Counted from the stretch's first letter, positions 45,136-54,977 are shown. The stretch is 64,000 nt of DNA from Roseateles koreensis (GCF_028595305.1 NZ_JAQQXS010000018.1:1-64000), one strand, 5' to 3'. Made by a program: numbers and translations. The notes: generated from the letters alone by a model not told the origin.

Positions 45136-48100
45136 TCATTCAAAGGCAATATGCGGCTGCGCGTCGTCCACGCTTTGGCCGGGCTTCTTGCCTGGCACGG
45201 GTGCGGGGTGATCTTGCCCAAGCCGAGCCAGCGCTTCATCGCAAGGCCAGAAGCGGCTTTCTTCCCCCAACTCGATCTTGAACTCCGCCCCCGCCGCGTC
45301 GCCGCCGAGAAAGTGATGGGTCATGATCTTGAGCCCCTGCGTCACCACGCCAGCGTCGGTCTCCAGGCGCTTGGGCGGCCAGAGCTTGACGATGTCTTGC
45401 AGGGGCGGCAGTTTGTCGCGCACCGGCATATAGAAGTGCTTGCCGAATCGCGCCCGTGCGCCGGCCAAGTCCCAAACGCCCTGCACATTCAGGCGGAAGC
45501 CGCCCGAAAAACGGTCCATCTGCACCTTGCCCTGGATGATCAGTAACTCGTCATCCACCAACAAGTCCTTGTTGGCGTTGAGCATCTCCTCATTGGCCAC
45601 GCACTCGATCTGGTCGCTCTTGTCGTCAAGTTTGAAGATGGCCACCCGACCGCGGTTGCCGTTGATGATGCGCAGATCGCTGACGATGCCCGCCACCATC
45701 ACCGGCTCCCGGCTGTCGGTGCAATCGGCAATGCGCCGCCGAACCATGCGCCGCACTTCCTCGCCGCTTTGGTCGAACATATGGCCGCTGAGGTAGAAGC
45801 CGATGGCGGTCTTCTCCAGCGTAAGCCGCTCCTTGATGCTCCAAGTCGGCATCTCCACCAGATCTGGCTCGGCGGTACTGGAGGCATGTGAGTCGCCAAA
45901 ATCGAACAAGCCGCCTTGGTCCGCATTGGCTTCCAGCGTTTCTGCATGCGTGTAGCCCCGGGCCACGCTGGCCAGCAGGCGGGCTCGGTCGGCTTCCAGT
46001 GAGTCAAAGGCACCGGCTTTGATGAGGGCCTCAACCACGCGTTTGTTGCAAGCCTTTCTGTCGATACGAGCACAAAAATCGAAGAAACTCTTGAACGCCC
46101 CCCCTTCATTGCGCTTGGCCACGATGGAGTCAATAGCGCCCTTGCCCGTTCCCTTGATGGCGCCCAGGCCGTAGTTGATCCGTTTGTTGTGGATGGGCTC
46201 AAAGCGGTGCACACCCAAATTGACGTTAGGCGGCTCAAACTCGATGCCGAACAGCTTGGCGTCGTTCAACAACACCTTGAGCTTGTCGGTGTCGTCCATT
46301 TCGATGGTCATGTTCGCGGCAAAGAACTCCGCCGCGAAATGCACCTTCAACCAACCCGTGTGATAGGCCAGCAGCGAGTAGGCCGCCGCGTGCGACTTGT
46401 TGAAGCCGTAGCCTGCGAACTTCTCCATCAGGTCGAACACTTCGTCGGCCTGCTTTTCATCCAGGCCGTTGACCGCCGCGCCCTTGCGGAAAATGGCTCG
46501 GTGCTCGGCCATCTCCTCGGCCTTCTTCTTGCCCATGGCTCGGCGCAGCATGTCGGCGCCGCCCAAGCTATAGCCCCCCAGCACCTGGGCAGTCTGCATC
46601 ACCTGCTCCTGATAGACCATGATGCCGTAGGTCTCGGCCAGCACCGGCTCCGTCAGCGGGTGCGGGTACTCCACCACCTCCTTGCCATGCTTGCGCGCCA
46701 CAAAGGTGGGGATCAGGTCCATGGGACCCGGGCGATACAGGGCGTTCAGGGCAATCAGGTCTTCAAGGCGAGAGGGTTTGGCGTCTTTCAACATGCGCTG
46801 CATGCCGGGGGATTCAAACTGAAACACGCTCTCGGTCAAGCCGTCGGAGAACAGCTTGTAGACCTTGCGGTCGTCGAGTGGAATTTTCTCGAAGCTGAAG
46901 TCTTTCTGCTCCGGAAAACGCGCGACGATGAAATCTTTGGCCAACTCAAGAATGGTCAGCGTTGCCAGGCCCAAGAAGTCGAACTTCACCAGGCCGATGG
47001 CTTCAACGTCGTCCTTGTCGTACTGGCTCACCGCGCTGGTGGAGCCGGGCTGCTGGTACTGCGGGCAGAAGTCGGTGATCTTGCCCGGCGCAATCAACAC
47101 ACCCCCGGCGTGCATACCGATATTACGCACCATGCCTTCAACGCGGGCGGCCAGCGTCAGCAACTCGCGCACCTCTTCTTCTTGCTCCTCGCGCTGCCCG
47201 ATCTCCGGCGCCTCGTGGCGGGCGTAGATCATTTTCTCTTTGTCGGGATCGAAGTCCGGCGGCAATTTCGCCAACGTCACCGTCTTGCCGGGTGGCGCCG
47301 GAATCAACTTGGCGATGCTGTCCACCTGGCCATAGCCCATGCCCAGCACCCGGCCGATATCGCGCAAGGCAGCCTTGGCCGCCATGGTGCCAAACGTCGC
47401 AATCTGACTGACCGCCGGCAGGCCGTATTTGCGCTTGACGTAATCGATCACCCGATCGCGGTTGCCCTGGCAGAAGTCGATGTCGAAGTCGGGCATGGAG
47501 ACCCGTTCCGGATTCAAGAATCGCTCGAACAGCAGGTTGTACTGCAGCGGGTCCAGGTCGGTGATCAACAACACATAGGCCACCAGCGAGCCGGCACCCG
47601 AACCCCGCCCCGGCCCCACTGGGCAGCCATTGAGCTTGGCCCACTTGATGAAGTCACCCACGATCAGGAAGTAGCCCGGAAAGCCCATCTTGATGATGGT
47701 GCCCAGCTCAAACTCCAGCCGCTCCACATACCGTGGACGCTCGGCGTCACGCTTGGCGGCGTCTGGGTAGAGCATCTGCAGCCGGTCTTCCAGCCCTTCG
47801 TAAGAGAGCTGACGGAAATACTGCTCCATCGGCATGGAGGTGCCGTCTTCCAGCAGCGGTGTCGGAAAGTTGGGCAACTGCGGCTTGCCCAGCACCAGGC
47901 TGATGGAGCAACGGCGGGCAATCTCCACCGTGTTTGCAAGCGCCGAGGGAATGTCGGCAAAGAGCTTTTCCATGTCCGCCTGGCTGCGGAAATACTGCCC
48001 CGGCACAAAACGCTTGACGCGTTTGGGGTTGGCCAGCGTCTCGCCCTCCGCCACACAGACCCGCGCCTCGTGGGCCTCGAAATCATCTTCACCCAGAAAT

Positions 48101-48699
48101 TGAACAGGATGCGTCGCCACCACGGGCAGTTTCAGCCCCGCAGCAAAGGGCACGCTGGCCTGCACCAGCGCTTCTTGGCCGAGCAGACCGGCGCGTTGCA
48201 ACTCGATGTAGAAACGCCCCGGGAAAATGTCCGAAAAACGCTGCGCCCAATCGAGCGCGCGGGGCTTGTCACCCGCCAGCAGCGCAGCACCCAGACCACC
48301 GAATTGAGCGCCAGAAAGGCAGATCAAGCCCTCATTGAGCTCACGCAACCAGTCCCACTTCAAACAGGCCTGATTGCGCTGCACGTTCTGAATCCAGCCA
48401 CGTGACAGCAACTCACACAGGTTCAGATAGCCCTGCTTGTTCTGCACCAGCAGCAGCAACCGGGAGGGCTGTTTGTCCGAGCCCTCGGGCTCCAGCCAGC
48501 AATCAGCCCCCAGGATGGGTTTGACGCCCTTTTTCCGGCAAGCGTTGTAGAACTTGATGGCGCCAAACATATTGGCAAGGTCGGTCAAAGCCAACGCCAC
48601 CTGTCCGTCTTTGGCCGCAGCAGCGGCTGCATCGTCGGTTCGGAGGGTGCCGTCAACGACGGAAAATTCAGTGTGCGTGCGCAGATGTACAAAAGCCAT
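45136..48699 (-). CDS. dnaE: DNA polymerase III subunit alpha
   Basis: A 1187-residue replicative polymerase. The N-terminal PHP domain starts FVHLRTHTEFSVVDG. The palm holds the catalytic Asp pair in PDFDIDFCQGNRD and GPGRGSGAGSLVAY. The helix-hairpin-helix, OB-fold and C-terminal tau-binding regions follow, with MVAGIVSDLR in the OB part. Length is normal for DnaE1. It lies alone on its strand, 116 nt before the patatin gene. Confidence 0.97.
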   Translation of the reverse strand: MAFVHLRTHTEFSVVDGTLRTDDAAAAAAKDGQVALALTDLANMFGAIKFYNACRKKGVKPILGADCWLEPEGSDKQPSRLLLLVQNKQGYLNLCELLSRGWIQNVQRNQACLKWDWLRELNEGLICLSGAQFGGLGAALLAGDKPRALDWAQRFSDIFPGRFYIELQRAGLLGQEALVQASVPFAAGLKLPVVATHPVQFLGEDDFEAHEARVCVAEGETLANPKRVKRFVPGQYFRSQADMEKLFADIPSALANTVEIARRCSISLVLGKPQLPNFPTPLLEDGTSMPMEQYFRQLSYEGLEDRLQMLYPDAAKRDAERPRYVERLEFELGTIIKMGFPGYFLIVGDFIKWAKLNGCPVGPGRGSGAGSLVAYVLLITDLDPLQYNLLFERFLNPERVSMPDFDIDFCQGNRDRVIDYVKRKYGLPAVSQIATFGTMAAKAALRDIGRVLGMGYGQVDSIAKLIPAPPGKTVTLAKLPPDFDPDKEKMIYARHEAPEIGQREEQEEEVRELLTLAARVEGMVRNIGMHAGGVLIAPGKITDFCPQYQQPGSTSAVSQYDKDDVEAIGLVKFDFLGLATLTILELAKDFIVARFPEQKDFSFEKIPLDDRKVYKLFSDGLTESVFQFESPGMQRMLKDAKPSRLEDLIALNALYRPGPMDLIPTFVARKHGKEVVEYPHPLTEPVLAETYGIMVYQEQVMQTAQVLGGYSLGGADMLRRAMGKKKAEEMAEHRAIFRKGAAVNGLDEKQADEVFDLMEKFAGYGFNKSHAAAYSLLAYHTGWLKVHFAAEFFAANMTIEMDDTDKLKVLLNDAKLFGIEFEPPNVNLGVHRFEPIHNKRINYGLGAIKGTGKGAIDSIVAKRNEGGAFKSFFDFCARIDRKACNKRVVEALIKAGAFDSLEADRARLLASVARGYTHAETLEANADQGGLFDFGDSHASSTAEPDLVEMPTWSIKERLTLEKTAIGFYLSGHMFDQSGEEVRRMVRRRIADCTDSREPVMVAGIVSDLRIINGNRGRVAIFKLDDKSDQIECVANEEMLNANKDLLVDDELLIIQGKVQMDRFSGGFRLNVQGVWDLAGARARFGKHFYMPVRDKLPPLQDIVKLWPPKRLETDAGVVTQGLKIMTHHFLGGDAAGAEFKIELGEESRFWPCDEALARLGQDHPAPVPGKKPGQSVDDAQPHIAFE

Positions 48700-48737
48700 G
48701 GGCCATTGTAAAGACCGTACAGACCGGCCCGCTGTTC

Positions 48738-49598
48738 TCAGCCCAAAGCACGCCGCAAGCGATCACTCGTCCAGTCAACCGCCAGCACCAACAACACCAT
48801 CGCGCCGACCAAGGTGGCTGTTTTACCCATCTGGAACAAGCCCAGGTGAAACGCCAGCATCTGCCCCAGCCCACCTGCGCCCACCACGCCTAACACCGTG
48901 GCTGCACGGATGTTGTTTTCCCAGCGGTACAAGGTGTAGCTGATCAACTGCGGCAGCACCTGAGGCAGGCTGGCGTACAAAAACACCTTCAAATTGCCAA
49001 TCCCCTGCACGCGCAAAGCCTGTGCGGGACCGGGCGGCAAGCGCTCAAGCGCTGAGGCGAACAATCGACCCAACACGCCGCTGGTATGCAAGGTTAGAGC
49101 CAAGGTCCCGGCAAACGGCCCCAAGCCTACACAAACCAGCAGCAAGGCGGCCCACACCAACTCGGGCACGGCACGCAGGGCGTTCAACAACCAAGCAGTG
49201 GGGCGCCGCACCCTAGCCCGGTCCTGCGCATGCAGCCGAGCGCCGGGCACGGCCAGCAGCAAGCCCGCCACCGCCGCCAAGCCGGTACCCATGGCAGACA
49301 TGGCCAGTGTTTCCATCGCCGCCGCCGCCACACGCGGCAGAAACTCAGGACTCAAATCGGGCGGAAAGAACTCGCCAATGAAGCGGCCCATGCTATGCGC
49401 CGCCTCCAGCGAGAACAACTGCGCCCATTGCAAATCCAACGACCAAAAACTGAGCAGCACCAAGGCCAGCAAGCCGACACCCATCCACAAAGCCTGACTG
49501 CGTTTGCGCAGGAAGGGCGGCGGCACGCAAGGCGGCAAGTTGGGCTGCAGACCGAACGGCCCAGAGGTCCCAGAGGTGCTGGCGTTTGACTTGTTCAT
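48738..49598 (-). CDS. PhnE-type ABC permease, second copy (selenium locus)
   Basis: A 286-residue inner-membrane permease. About six hydrophobic segments; the ATPase-coupling region includes AALERLPPGPAQALRVQG and VLGVVGAGGLGQML, typical of PhnE. It is last in a four-gene transporter operon and overlaps the other permease by 4 nt. Linkage to selD points to a selenium oxyanion as substrate in place of phosphonate; this is inferred from context. Confidence 0.82.
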   Translation of the reverse strand: MNKSNASTSGTSGPFGLQPNLPPCVPPPFLRKRSQALWMGVGLLALVLLSFWSLDLQWAQLFSLEAAHSMGRFIGEFFPPDLSPEFLPRVAAAAMETLAMSAMGTGLAAVAGLLLAVPGARLHAQDRARVRRPTAWLLNALRAVPELVWAALLLVCVGLGPFAGTLALTLHTSGVLGRLFASALERLPPGPAQALRVQGIGNLKVFLYASLPQVLPQLISYTLYRWENNIRAATVLGVVGAGGLGQMLAFHLGLFQMGKTATLVGAMVLLVLAVDWTSDRLRRALG

Positions 49599-50425
49599 GC
49601 GAGATTACGCCGCAGCCAGGCGCTGAAACTGTCGGCCAAAGCCACCAGTGCGATAAACACCAACAGCATGGTGGAAACCTCCTGGCCCTGAAACATCTTC
49701 AAGGACGAATCAAGTTGCTGGCCCAGGCCGCCAGCCCCCACAAATCCCAAGACCACGGAGGAGCGAATGGCACACTCCCAGCGGTACACCGTATAACTAC
49801 TCAGTTCAGCGGCATTCTGCGGCAGCAGCCCATACGCAAAGGCCTGCAGACGCCCGGCACCGTTGCGCAGCAAGGCCTGGCTGGCTTCGGCTTCACCGCT
49901 CTCCAGCACCTCGGCATAGACCTTGCCCAACATGCCGGCGTAGGTCAGCGCAATCGCCAGCACACCGGCCGTCGGGCCCAACCCCACCACACGCACAAAG
50001 ATCAAGGCCCAAATCAACTCCGGCACGCTGCGCAGGACCGTCAGCAGACCGCGCACGCCCTGACGCAGAACCGCTGGCCCCCAGGCCATGCGGCCACTGA
50101 GCGCAGAGATCGACAAACTGCGGGTGGCCAACAGCGCCAACGGGATGGCCAGGACCAGCGCCAGGCTAACACCCACTGTCGCCATGGCCACCGTGCGCCA
50201 AGCCTCCTTGGCGACCAGGGTCAAAAACTCCGGCGCGCTGGCGGGCGGGAAGAACTGCGAAAGATAGCGCCGCGTCACCGCCAGATTGCTCGGGTCGAAC
50301 AAAACCCAGGGTTTGAATTCCGTCGCAGCACCCAAGGGCCAGCACAGCGCCAGCACCGCCAGGCACCCAAACAAGCGCCCCAGCCAGGCTGGATCACGCA
50401 AGGCGGGATGCGGGCGCGTCGTCAC
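49595..50425 (-). CDS. PhnE-type ABC permease, first copy (selenium locus)
   Basis: A 276-residue permease similar in plan to its downstream neighbour: six membrane segments, RSVPELIWALIFV, a coupling segment EVLESGEAEASQALLRNGAG and GFVGAGGLGQQL. The GTG start at 50425 is chosen because GGGGAGA precedes it by 5 nt and it follows the ATPase stop by 16 nt. The two permeases presumably form a heterodimer. Confidence 0.82.
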   Translation of the reverse strand: MTTRPHPALRDPAWLGRLFGCLAVLALCWPLGAATEFKPWVLFDPSNLAVTRRYLSQFFPPASAPEFLTLVAKEAWRTVAMATVGVSLALVLAIPLALLATRSLSISALSGRMAWGPAVLRQGVRGLLTVLRSVPELIWALIFVRVVGLGPTAGVLAIALTYAGMLGKVYAEVLESGEAEASQALLRNGAGRLQAFAYGLLPQNAAELSSYTVYRWECAIRSSVVLGFVGAGGLGQQLDSSLKMFQGQEVSTMLLVFIALVALADSFSAWLRRNLA

Positions 50426-50441
50426 AGCAGTCTCCCCGACA

Positions 50442-51314
50442 TCACCGGCATTGCAAGGGAACTTCGGGCGGGTTGAACAGGGCAGCGTCCTCCACTCGCT
50501 CGACCGCCTCGGCTTGCGGCGGATCGAGCAACTCCGACTCATGCTGGGCATAGAGCCGAGACAGCAGCGCAGGCGTGACCGCCGTGGCGGGCAGGTCAAA
50601 CACCAAGCGCCCCTCCCTCAGGCCCAGCACACGCGGAAAATGCGCCAGCGCCATCTCCACCTGATGCAGCGAGCACACCAGCGTCACCCCGCGCGCCCGG
50701 GCCTCACCGCACAGGCTGGCCATGGCTTGCTGGGCACGGTGCGGGTCCAGGGCCGACAGCGGTTCATCCACCAGCCAAAGCCGGGCATCGCTCAACAAGG
50801 CACGCGCCAGGCCGACACGCTGACGCTCCCCCCCCGACAAATGATCGACCCGGTCAAACAGCTTATCTGCCAGATCGAATCGATGCAGGGCGGCCTGCGC
50901 CGCCTCAAGTTCGGTGGGGTAGAACAAAGACGCAATGCTGCGCGCCAGACTCCACCGGGCGAGGCGCCCCGCCAAAACCGCCGTCACCACCCGCTGACGC
51001 GGGGGCAATGGTGGCGTTTGTGGCGCCAGAAACAATTGCCCGCGCCAGCGCTGCAAGGCGCGGCGGGGCATACGCCAAGGCTGCACGGCCTGCCATGTCA
51101 GGGTGCCGCTGTCGGGCCGCACTGCGCAGGCCAGCACCTGCAGCAGAGTCGTTTTTCCGGCGCCCGAGGGGCCGATGACCGCCACCTGCTCACCTTCGGC
51201 GAACTGAATGCTCAGGTCCTGAAGAATCGGCGCGACGTTAGCGCCCCACTTCCCGGGCTGCTGTGCACGCGGACCAAGGGGCCGGTCGACACGCAGTTGT
51301 TGAAGCTCAAGCAT
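50442..51314 (-). CDS. PhnC-type ABC transporter ATPase (selenium locus)
   Basis: A 290-residue ATP-binding subunit. Walker A GPSGAGKTT, signature LSGGERQRVGLARALL, Walker B WLVDEPLSALD and H-loop CSLHQVE. The insert between Q-loop and signature (WSLARSIASLFYPTE) is PhnC-like. It lies between the binding-protein gene (17 nt upstream) and the permeases. Confidence 0.85.
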   Translation of the reverse strand: MLELQQLRVDRPLGPRAQQPGKWGANVAPILQDLSIQFAEGEQVAVIGPSGAGKTTLLQVLACAVRPDSGTLTWQAVQPWRMPRRALQRWRGQLFLAPQTPPLPPRQRVVTAVLAGRLARWSLARSIASLFYPTELEAAQAALHRFDLADKLFDRVDHLSGGERQRVGLARALLSDARLWLVDEPLSALDPHRAQQAMASLCGEARARGVTLVCSLHQVEMALAHFPRVLGLREGRLVFDLPATAVTPALLSRLYAQHESELLDPPQAEAVERVEDAALFNPPEVPLQCR

Positions 51315-51331
51315 GAATCAAGAAATCCGGC

Positions 51332-52213
51332 TCACAGCAGTCCCGCGCTACGGGCTGCGGCCTCAATGCCCTTGTAGTTATCCGCCTGAGTCGGCACGAA
51401 GCGGGTGGCGCGCTGGAGATCCAAAATCTCTTTGCCGACCGCGGTGTCGCGGTTCAGGTTCAAGAGCGCTGCTTTGAGTTTTTCGCGCTGTGCGGCGGGC
51501 ATGTCAGCATGTACGCTCCAGTTGTAGTCGAAATAGGCCGGTGTGGTGTAGAACACGTGCAACTTGTCGGCGTCAACCTTTTTCTCAGTGACGAATTTTT
51601 CCCATACCGAGATATTCAAAGCCCCGGCCTGAACCTTGCCGGCGGCCACGGCGGCGATGGTGGCGTCATGCGCGCCGCTGTAGGCTACTCGGCGAAAATC
51701 CTTCTCCGGGCTGAGCCCTGCCTGCAGCACAAAATTGCGCGGCATCAAGTGGCCGGAGGTCGAGCTCTGCGAGCCAAAACTCACATCGCGGCCTTTCAGA
51801 TCGGCCAGGGATTTGATGCTGGGGTCGGCGGTGATGAACACCGAGCGGAACTTGCTGTCTTCTTCACGCTGCACTAACGGAATAATCTTGCCGCCCGAGC
51901 GCACATTGGCCTGCACAAAGGTGAAGCCCCCGAACCAGGCCATGTCCACCTTCTTGTTGACCAAGGCCTCCACAGCGGCCGCGTAGTCGGTCACCGGGGT
52001 GTACTCCACCTTCACGCCGTTGCCCAACTGCGCTTCGATGTAGCGCATGAGGGGCGCGGCTTTGCGGGCCAACTCGGTGGGGGATTCATCAGGGATCGCC
52101 GTGACGCGAAACACCGTGGTCTGAGCTTGGGCATGCAGCCCGCTGACCAGCAGCACCGCAGCGCACAAGCTTTGGGCGATGAGTTGACGACGACGTGACG
52201 ATTCTTTGGGCAT
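51332..52213 (-). CDS. PhnD-like binding protein, putative selenate type
   Basis: A 293-residue periplasmic protein. The signal peptide ends HAQAQT; the domain begins FRVTAIPDESPTELARKAAPL. VEYTPVTDYAAAVEAL, DMAWFGGFTFVQA and VSFGSQSSTSGHLMPR line the ligand cleft by analogy to PhnD. A distinct PhnD-like subgroup is known next to selD and is annotated as putative selenate-binding; this one fits by sequence style and position. The start at 52213 opens on the signal peptide. It is divergent from selD. Confidence 0.82.
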   Translation of the reverse strand: MPKESSRRRQLIAQSLCAAVLLVSGLHAQAQTTVFRVTAIPDESPTELARKAAPLMRYIEAQLGNGVKVEYTPVTDYAAAVEALVNKKVDMAWFGGFTFVQANVRSGGKIIPLVQREEDSKFRSVFITADPSIKSLADLKGRDVSFGSQSSTSGHLMPRNFVLQAGLSPEKDFRRVAYSGAHDATIAAVAAGKVQAGALNISVWEKFVTEKKVDADKLHVFYTTPAYFDYNWSVHADMPAAQREKLKAALLNLNRDTAVGKEILDLQRATRFVPTQADNYKGIEAAARSAGLL

Positions 52214-52503
52214 GACAAATCTCGATGGCGCGGATGAAGGCGAATGAATTCGGGCGAAGTACGCGCACTGGCGCGCAGACATTCGCGTTCGGTCTTTCAG
52301 CAAGAGCGCGATTATCGGAGCCAATCGCCCACGGCAAGCGCAGGCGCGGCAAAAAGTACCCGGCCGTTGCCGCTATGCTGGCACCATTTGCAGACCACCC
52401 ATGTCTTCTGCGTCTCAGGTTTGCGCCTCGTTGGCCCGCCTGAAATGTGCAGCGTATCCAAAAAGACAGGGGCGGCTCGATTCCGTTTTTTGGGAGCGCC
52501 AGC

Positions 52504-53577
52504 ATGGCCAACATGTCAACTTCTCATGGCGAACCTCGCCTGACTTCACTTTCACACGGCGGCGGCTGCGGTTGCAAGATTGCGCCGGGCGTATTGTCCG
52601 AGATTCTCAAGGGCACCACCGCCTTACCCATTCCGCCCGAGTTGATGGTAGGCATCGAAACCGCAGACGATGCGGCGGTCTACAAACTCAATGACGAACA
52701 AGCGCTGATCGCGACGACCGACTTTTTCATGCCCATTGTCGACGATCCCTTCGACTTCGGGCGCATTGCCGCCACCAATGCCATCAGCGACGTGTATGCC
52801 ATGGGCGGTCGCCCCATCATGGCGCTGGCCCTGGTGGGCATGCCGATCAATGTGCTGTCCACCGACACGATCGGCCGCATCCTGGAGGGCGGTGCCTCCG
52901 TGTGCCGGGCGGCAGGAATTCCCATCGCCGGGGGGCATACCATTGATTCGGTCGAGCCTATTTATGGCTTGGTCGCCTTGGGGCTGGTTCACCCCAAGCG
53001 CGTCAAGCGCAACGCGGATGCGCGCGCCGGTGACGTGCTGATCCTGGGCAAGCCCCTGGGCGTGGGCGTGATGTCTGCCGCGCTGAAAAAAGAACAACTC
53101 ACGCCCGAGGCCTACGCGCTGATGATGAGCGTAACCACCCAACTCAACACACCCGGCCCCGATCTGGCCGCCCTGCCCGGCGTGCACGCCATGACAGACG
53201 TGACGGGATTCGGGCTTGCGGGCCATGCCTTGGAATTGGCCCGGGGCTCAGGTCTGCAAGTGCAACTGGCGTGGCCGCAAGTGCCGTTGCTGGATGGCGT
53301 TGCTGCCTTGGCGGAGCGCGGCCTGGTCACCGGTGCCTCGGGCCGCAATTGGGCAGCCTACGGGCATGACGTCGAACTGACTGGTCAACTCAGCGGCACG
53401 GCGCAAGCCTTGCTGAGCGATCCGCAAACGAGTGGCGGCCTATTGGTGTCGTGCAAGCCAAATGCCGTCAGCGACGTTCTGACGCTTTTTGCCCGGCACG
53501 GCTTCAGGCAAGCCGCCGTGGTGGGCCAGGTGGCCGAGCGGGCGGCAGGCGCCCCTGCCCTGCGCGTGATGGGCTGA
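52504..53577 (+). CDS. selD: Selenide, water dikinase (selenophosphate synthetase)
   Basis: A 357-residue enzyme that makes selenophosphate from selenide and ATP, for selenoproteins and selenouridine tRNA. The catalytic pair is in HGGGCGCKIAP (Cys22, Lys25 from this start), so this is the Cys form, not selenocysteine. Other motifs are TADDAAVYKL, TTDFFMPIVDDPFDFGRIAATNA cut at its core and GHTIDSVEP. The ATG at 52504 or 52513 may be used. selA, selB and ybbB are not in the window. Confidence 0.95.
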   Translation: MANMSTSHGEPRLTSLSHGGGCGCKIAPGVLSEILKGTTALPIPPELMVGIETADDAAVYKLNDEQALIATTDFFMPIVDDPFDFGRIAATNAISDVYAMGGRPIMALALVGMPINVLSTDTIGRILEGGASVCRAAGIPIAGGHTIDSVEPIYGLVALGLVHPKRVKRNADARAGDVLILGKPLGVGVMSAALKKEQLTPEAYALMMSVTTQLNTPGPDLAALPGVHAMTDVTGFGLAGHALELARGSGLQVQLAWPQVPLLDGVAALAERGLVTGASGRNWAAYGHDVELTGQLSGTAQALLSDPQTSGGLLVSCKPNAVSDVLTLFARHGFRQAAVVGQVAERAAGAPALRVMG

Positions 53578-53606
53578 GCAGCACCGCCCTTCTGTTGAGC
53601 GCCCAA

Positions 53607-53636
53607 GAAAAAAGCCGCCCGAGGGCGGCTTTTTTA
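53607..53636. terminator. Bidirectional terminator between selD and an OmpA-like gene
   Basis: GCCGCCC (53614-53620) pairs with GGGCGGC (53623-53629) around a 2 nt centre, so the loop must open slightly. Six A residues precede and six T residues follow, so it can serve both convergent genes. Confidence 0.9.
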
Positions 53637-53650
53637 TGATCTGACCACGA

Positions 53651-54154
53651 TCAGTCGATCAGTCGAATCTCCACACGGCGGGCCTGCTCAGCGGGGCCGT
53701 CAGCCAATGCCGACTCAGGCTTGCGCAGCAGCACGCGCGCAGGATCCACGCCCGCGTCCTTCAGGGCATTGCGGGCCGCCACAGCACGGGCCTTGGCCAA
53801 GGCTGCATTCTTGGCGGGATCGCCGCTGGCATCATGAAAGCCAGCAATCACGACCTTGCGGCCGGGTGCAGCCAGCAGCGCCTCAACAGCCCTCGCCATT
53901 TCAGCGCCAGCTTCTGCCGGCACGGCAGCAGCTGCCGTTGCAAAAAACACGGTGCCCACCAGATCGCCACCCAAGGGGACGTCGATCATCACGACTTCTT
54001 CTTCAACCATCACTTCAACGGCCGGCTTGACCGCACTGCGGTGCATCTGGTTGAAAACGACCCGGCCTACCAGGACCAGCAGCACGGCGGCAACCACCAG
54101 GCCCACGATCCAAAGCGCTGCGCGCTGGTTGTCGTCTTGTTGTTCAGCTGACAT
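53651..54154 (-). CDS. Small membrane-anchored OmpA-like protein
   Basis: 167 residues. One N-terminal helix (about 13-34), then an acidic linker and an OmpA/MotB-like domain: VFFATAAAAVPAEAG, KVVIAGFHDASGD, NAALAKARAVAARNAL and ARRVEIRLID. In place of the usual peptidoglycan-contact HTD/S signature it has GFHDASGD, so wall binding may be weaker. Function not established. Confidence 0.75.
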   Translation of the reverse strand: MSAEQQDDNQRAALWIVGLVVAAVLLVLVGRVVFNQMHRSAVKPAVEVMVEEEVVMIDVPLGGDLVGTVFFATAAAAVPAEAGAEMARAVEALLAAPGRKVVIAGFHDASGDPAKNAALAKARAVAARNALKDAGVDPARVLLRKPESALADGPAEQARRVEIRLID

Positions 54155-54261
54155 GAAAACTCCAAAGAAGAAAAAGTTGCGGATTCAAAAAAATGGGTTG
54201 CGCGCATTCTAGAGGCCACCGATGACCTGCTCACAGGCCACACACAGAACGTGTTGGCCTT

Positions 54262-54507
54262 CTAACGCCGACTTTTGCCCTCGTCTTGTCCCAAAGCATT
54301 CATGGAGCGCGCGCGGCGTTGCGCCTTTTTTTCATCCATCTGGCGCATGGCCTGACGCTGCGTCCAGCCACTGGCGTCGGCCCAAGACCACCACACCACG
54401 GCCAAGGCGAAGGGAAGGCCCACCCACCACCAACTCCAAGTGGCCACCGGCGTCCACTCCAACAATTTCAAGATCAACAGGATCACTCCGATCGACACAA
54501 ACCACAT
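54262..54507 (-). CDS. Small Trp-rich membrane protein (TIGR04438-type)
   Basis: 81 residues with two hydrophobic segments (about 1-17 and 27-45) rich in Trp (ATWSWWWVGLP, VVWWSWADASGW) and a basic tail with QAMRQMDEKKAQRR. This matches the small Trp-rich family of betaproteobacteria; its role is unknown. Confidence 0.8.
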   Translation of the reverse strand: MWFVSIGVILLILKLLEWTPVATWSWWWVGLPFALAVVWWSWADASGWTQRQAMRQMDEKKAQRRARSMNALGQDEGKSRR

Positions 54508-54635
54508 GACTTTTCTCCCGTCTCAAGGCATCGCCTGGCCCTAGAATCAATTCGAACAGCTTGCGGCGGACTTTAGTTCACATCAAGCTGCGGGAAATAG
54601 ATGTTCTCACCGCCTTTTGAAAGGAAAAGTTAAAG

Positions 54636-54959
54636 ATGCGCTCCATCAAGCAGAACTTGTTGCTCCTGTCTGCCGGCCTGACGGTCAGCCTGCTGGCCAG
54701 CCCAGCGTTTGCCAGCCTCGAATTGGCCCAGAAAAAGAACTGCCTGGCTTGCCATGCCGTAGACAAGAAGGTTGTCGGCCCCTCCTACAAGGATGTGGCT
54801 GCCAAGTACGCCAAGGACAAAGACGCTGTGGCCAAACTGTCAGGCAAAATCTTGAAAGGCGGTTCCGGCGTTTGGGGCCCCGTGCCCATGCCCGCCAACA
54901 CGCAGGTCAATGAAGCCGAAGCCAAGCAATTGGCCACCTGGGTACTGAGCGTCAAGTAA
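54636..54959 (+). CDS. Periplasmic class I cytochrome c
   Basis: 107 residues. A signal peptide ends PAFAS. Haem is bound at CLACH (positions 36-40) with the axial Met in VPMPANTQV. The plan is that of small cytochrome c551/c5-type electron carriers for terminal oxidases or peroxidases. A strong terminator follows, so it is probably a single-gene unit. Confidence 0.92.
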   Translation: MRSIKQNLLLLSAGLTVSLLASPAFASLELAQKKNCLACHAVDKKVVGPSYKDVAAKYAKDKDAVAKLSGKILKGGSGVWGPVPMPANTQVNEAEAKQLATWVLSVK

Positions 54960-54977
54960 GACCTTCCCAGAACGAAC

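Noticed and set aside
46189-48405. A 738-codon open frame antisense to dnaE
   Set aside because: Antisense shadow of a certain gene; product is rich in His, Gln and Arg with no domain signal.
52379-52391. A sigma-54-like match TGGCACCATTTGC upstream of selD
   Set aside because: The GG and GC elements are two bases too close, which abolishes RpoN recognition.
52504-53577. Selenocysteine form of SelD
   Set aside because: The catalytic position is encoded as Cys in GGGCGCK, with no in-frame TGA.
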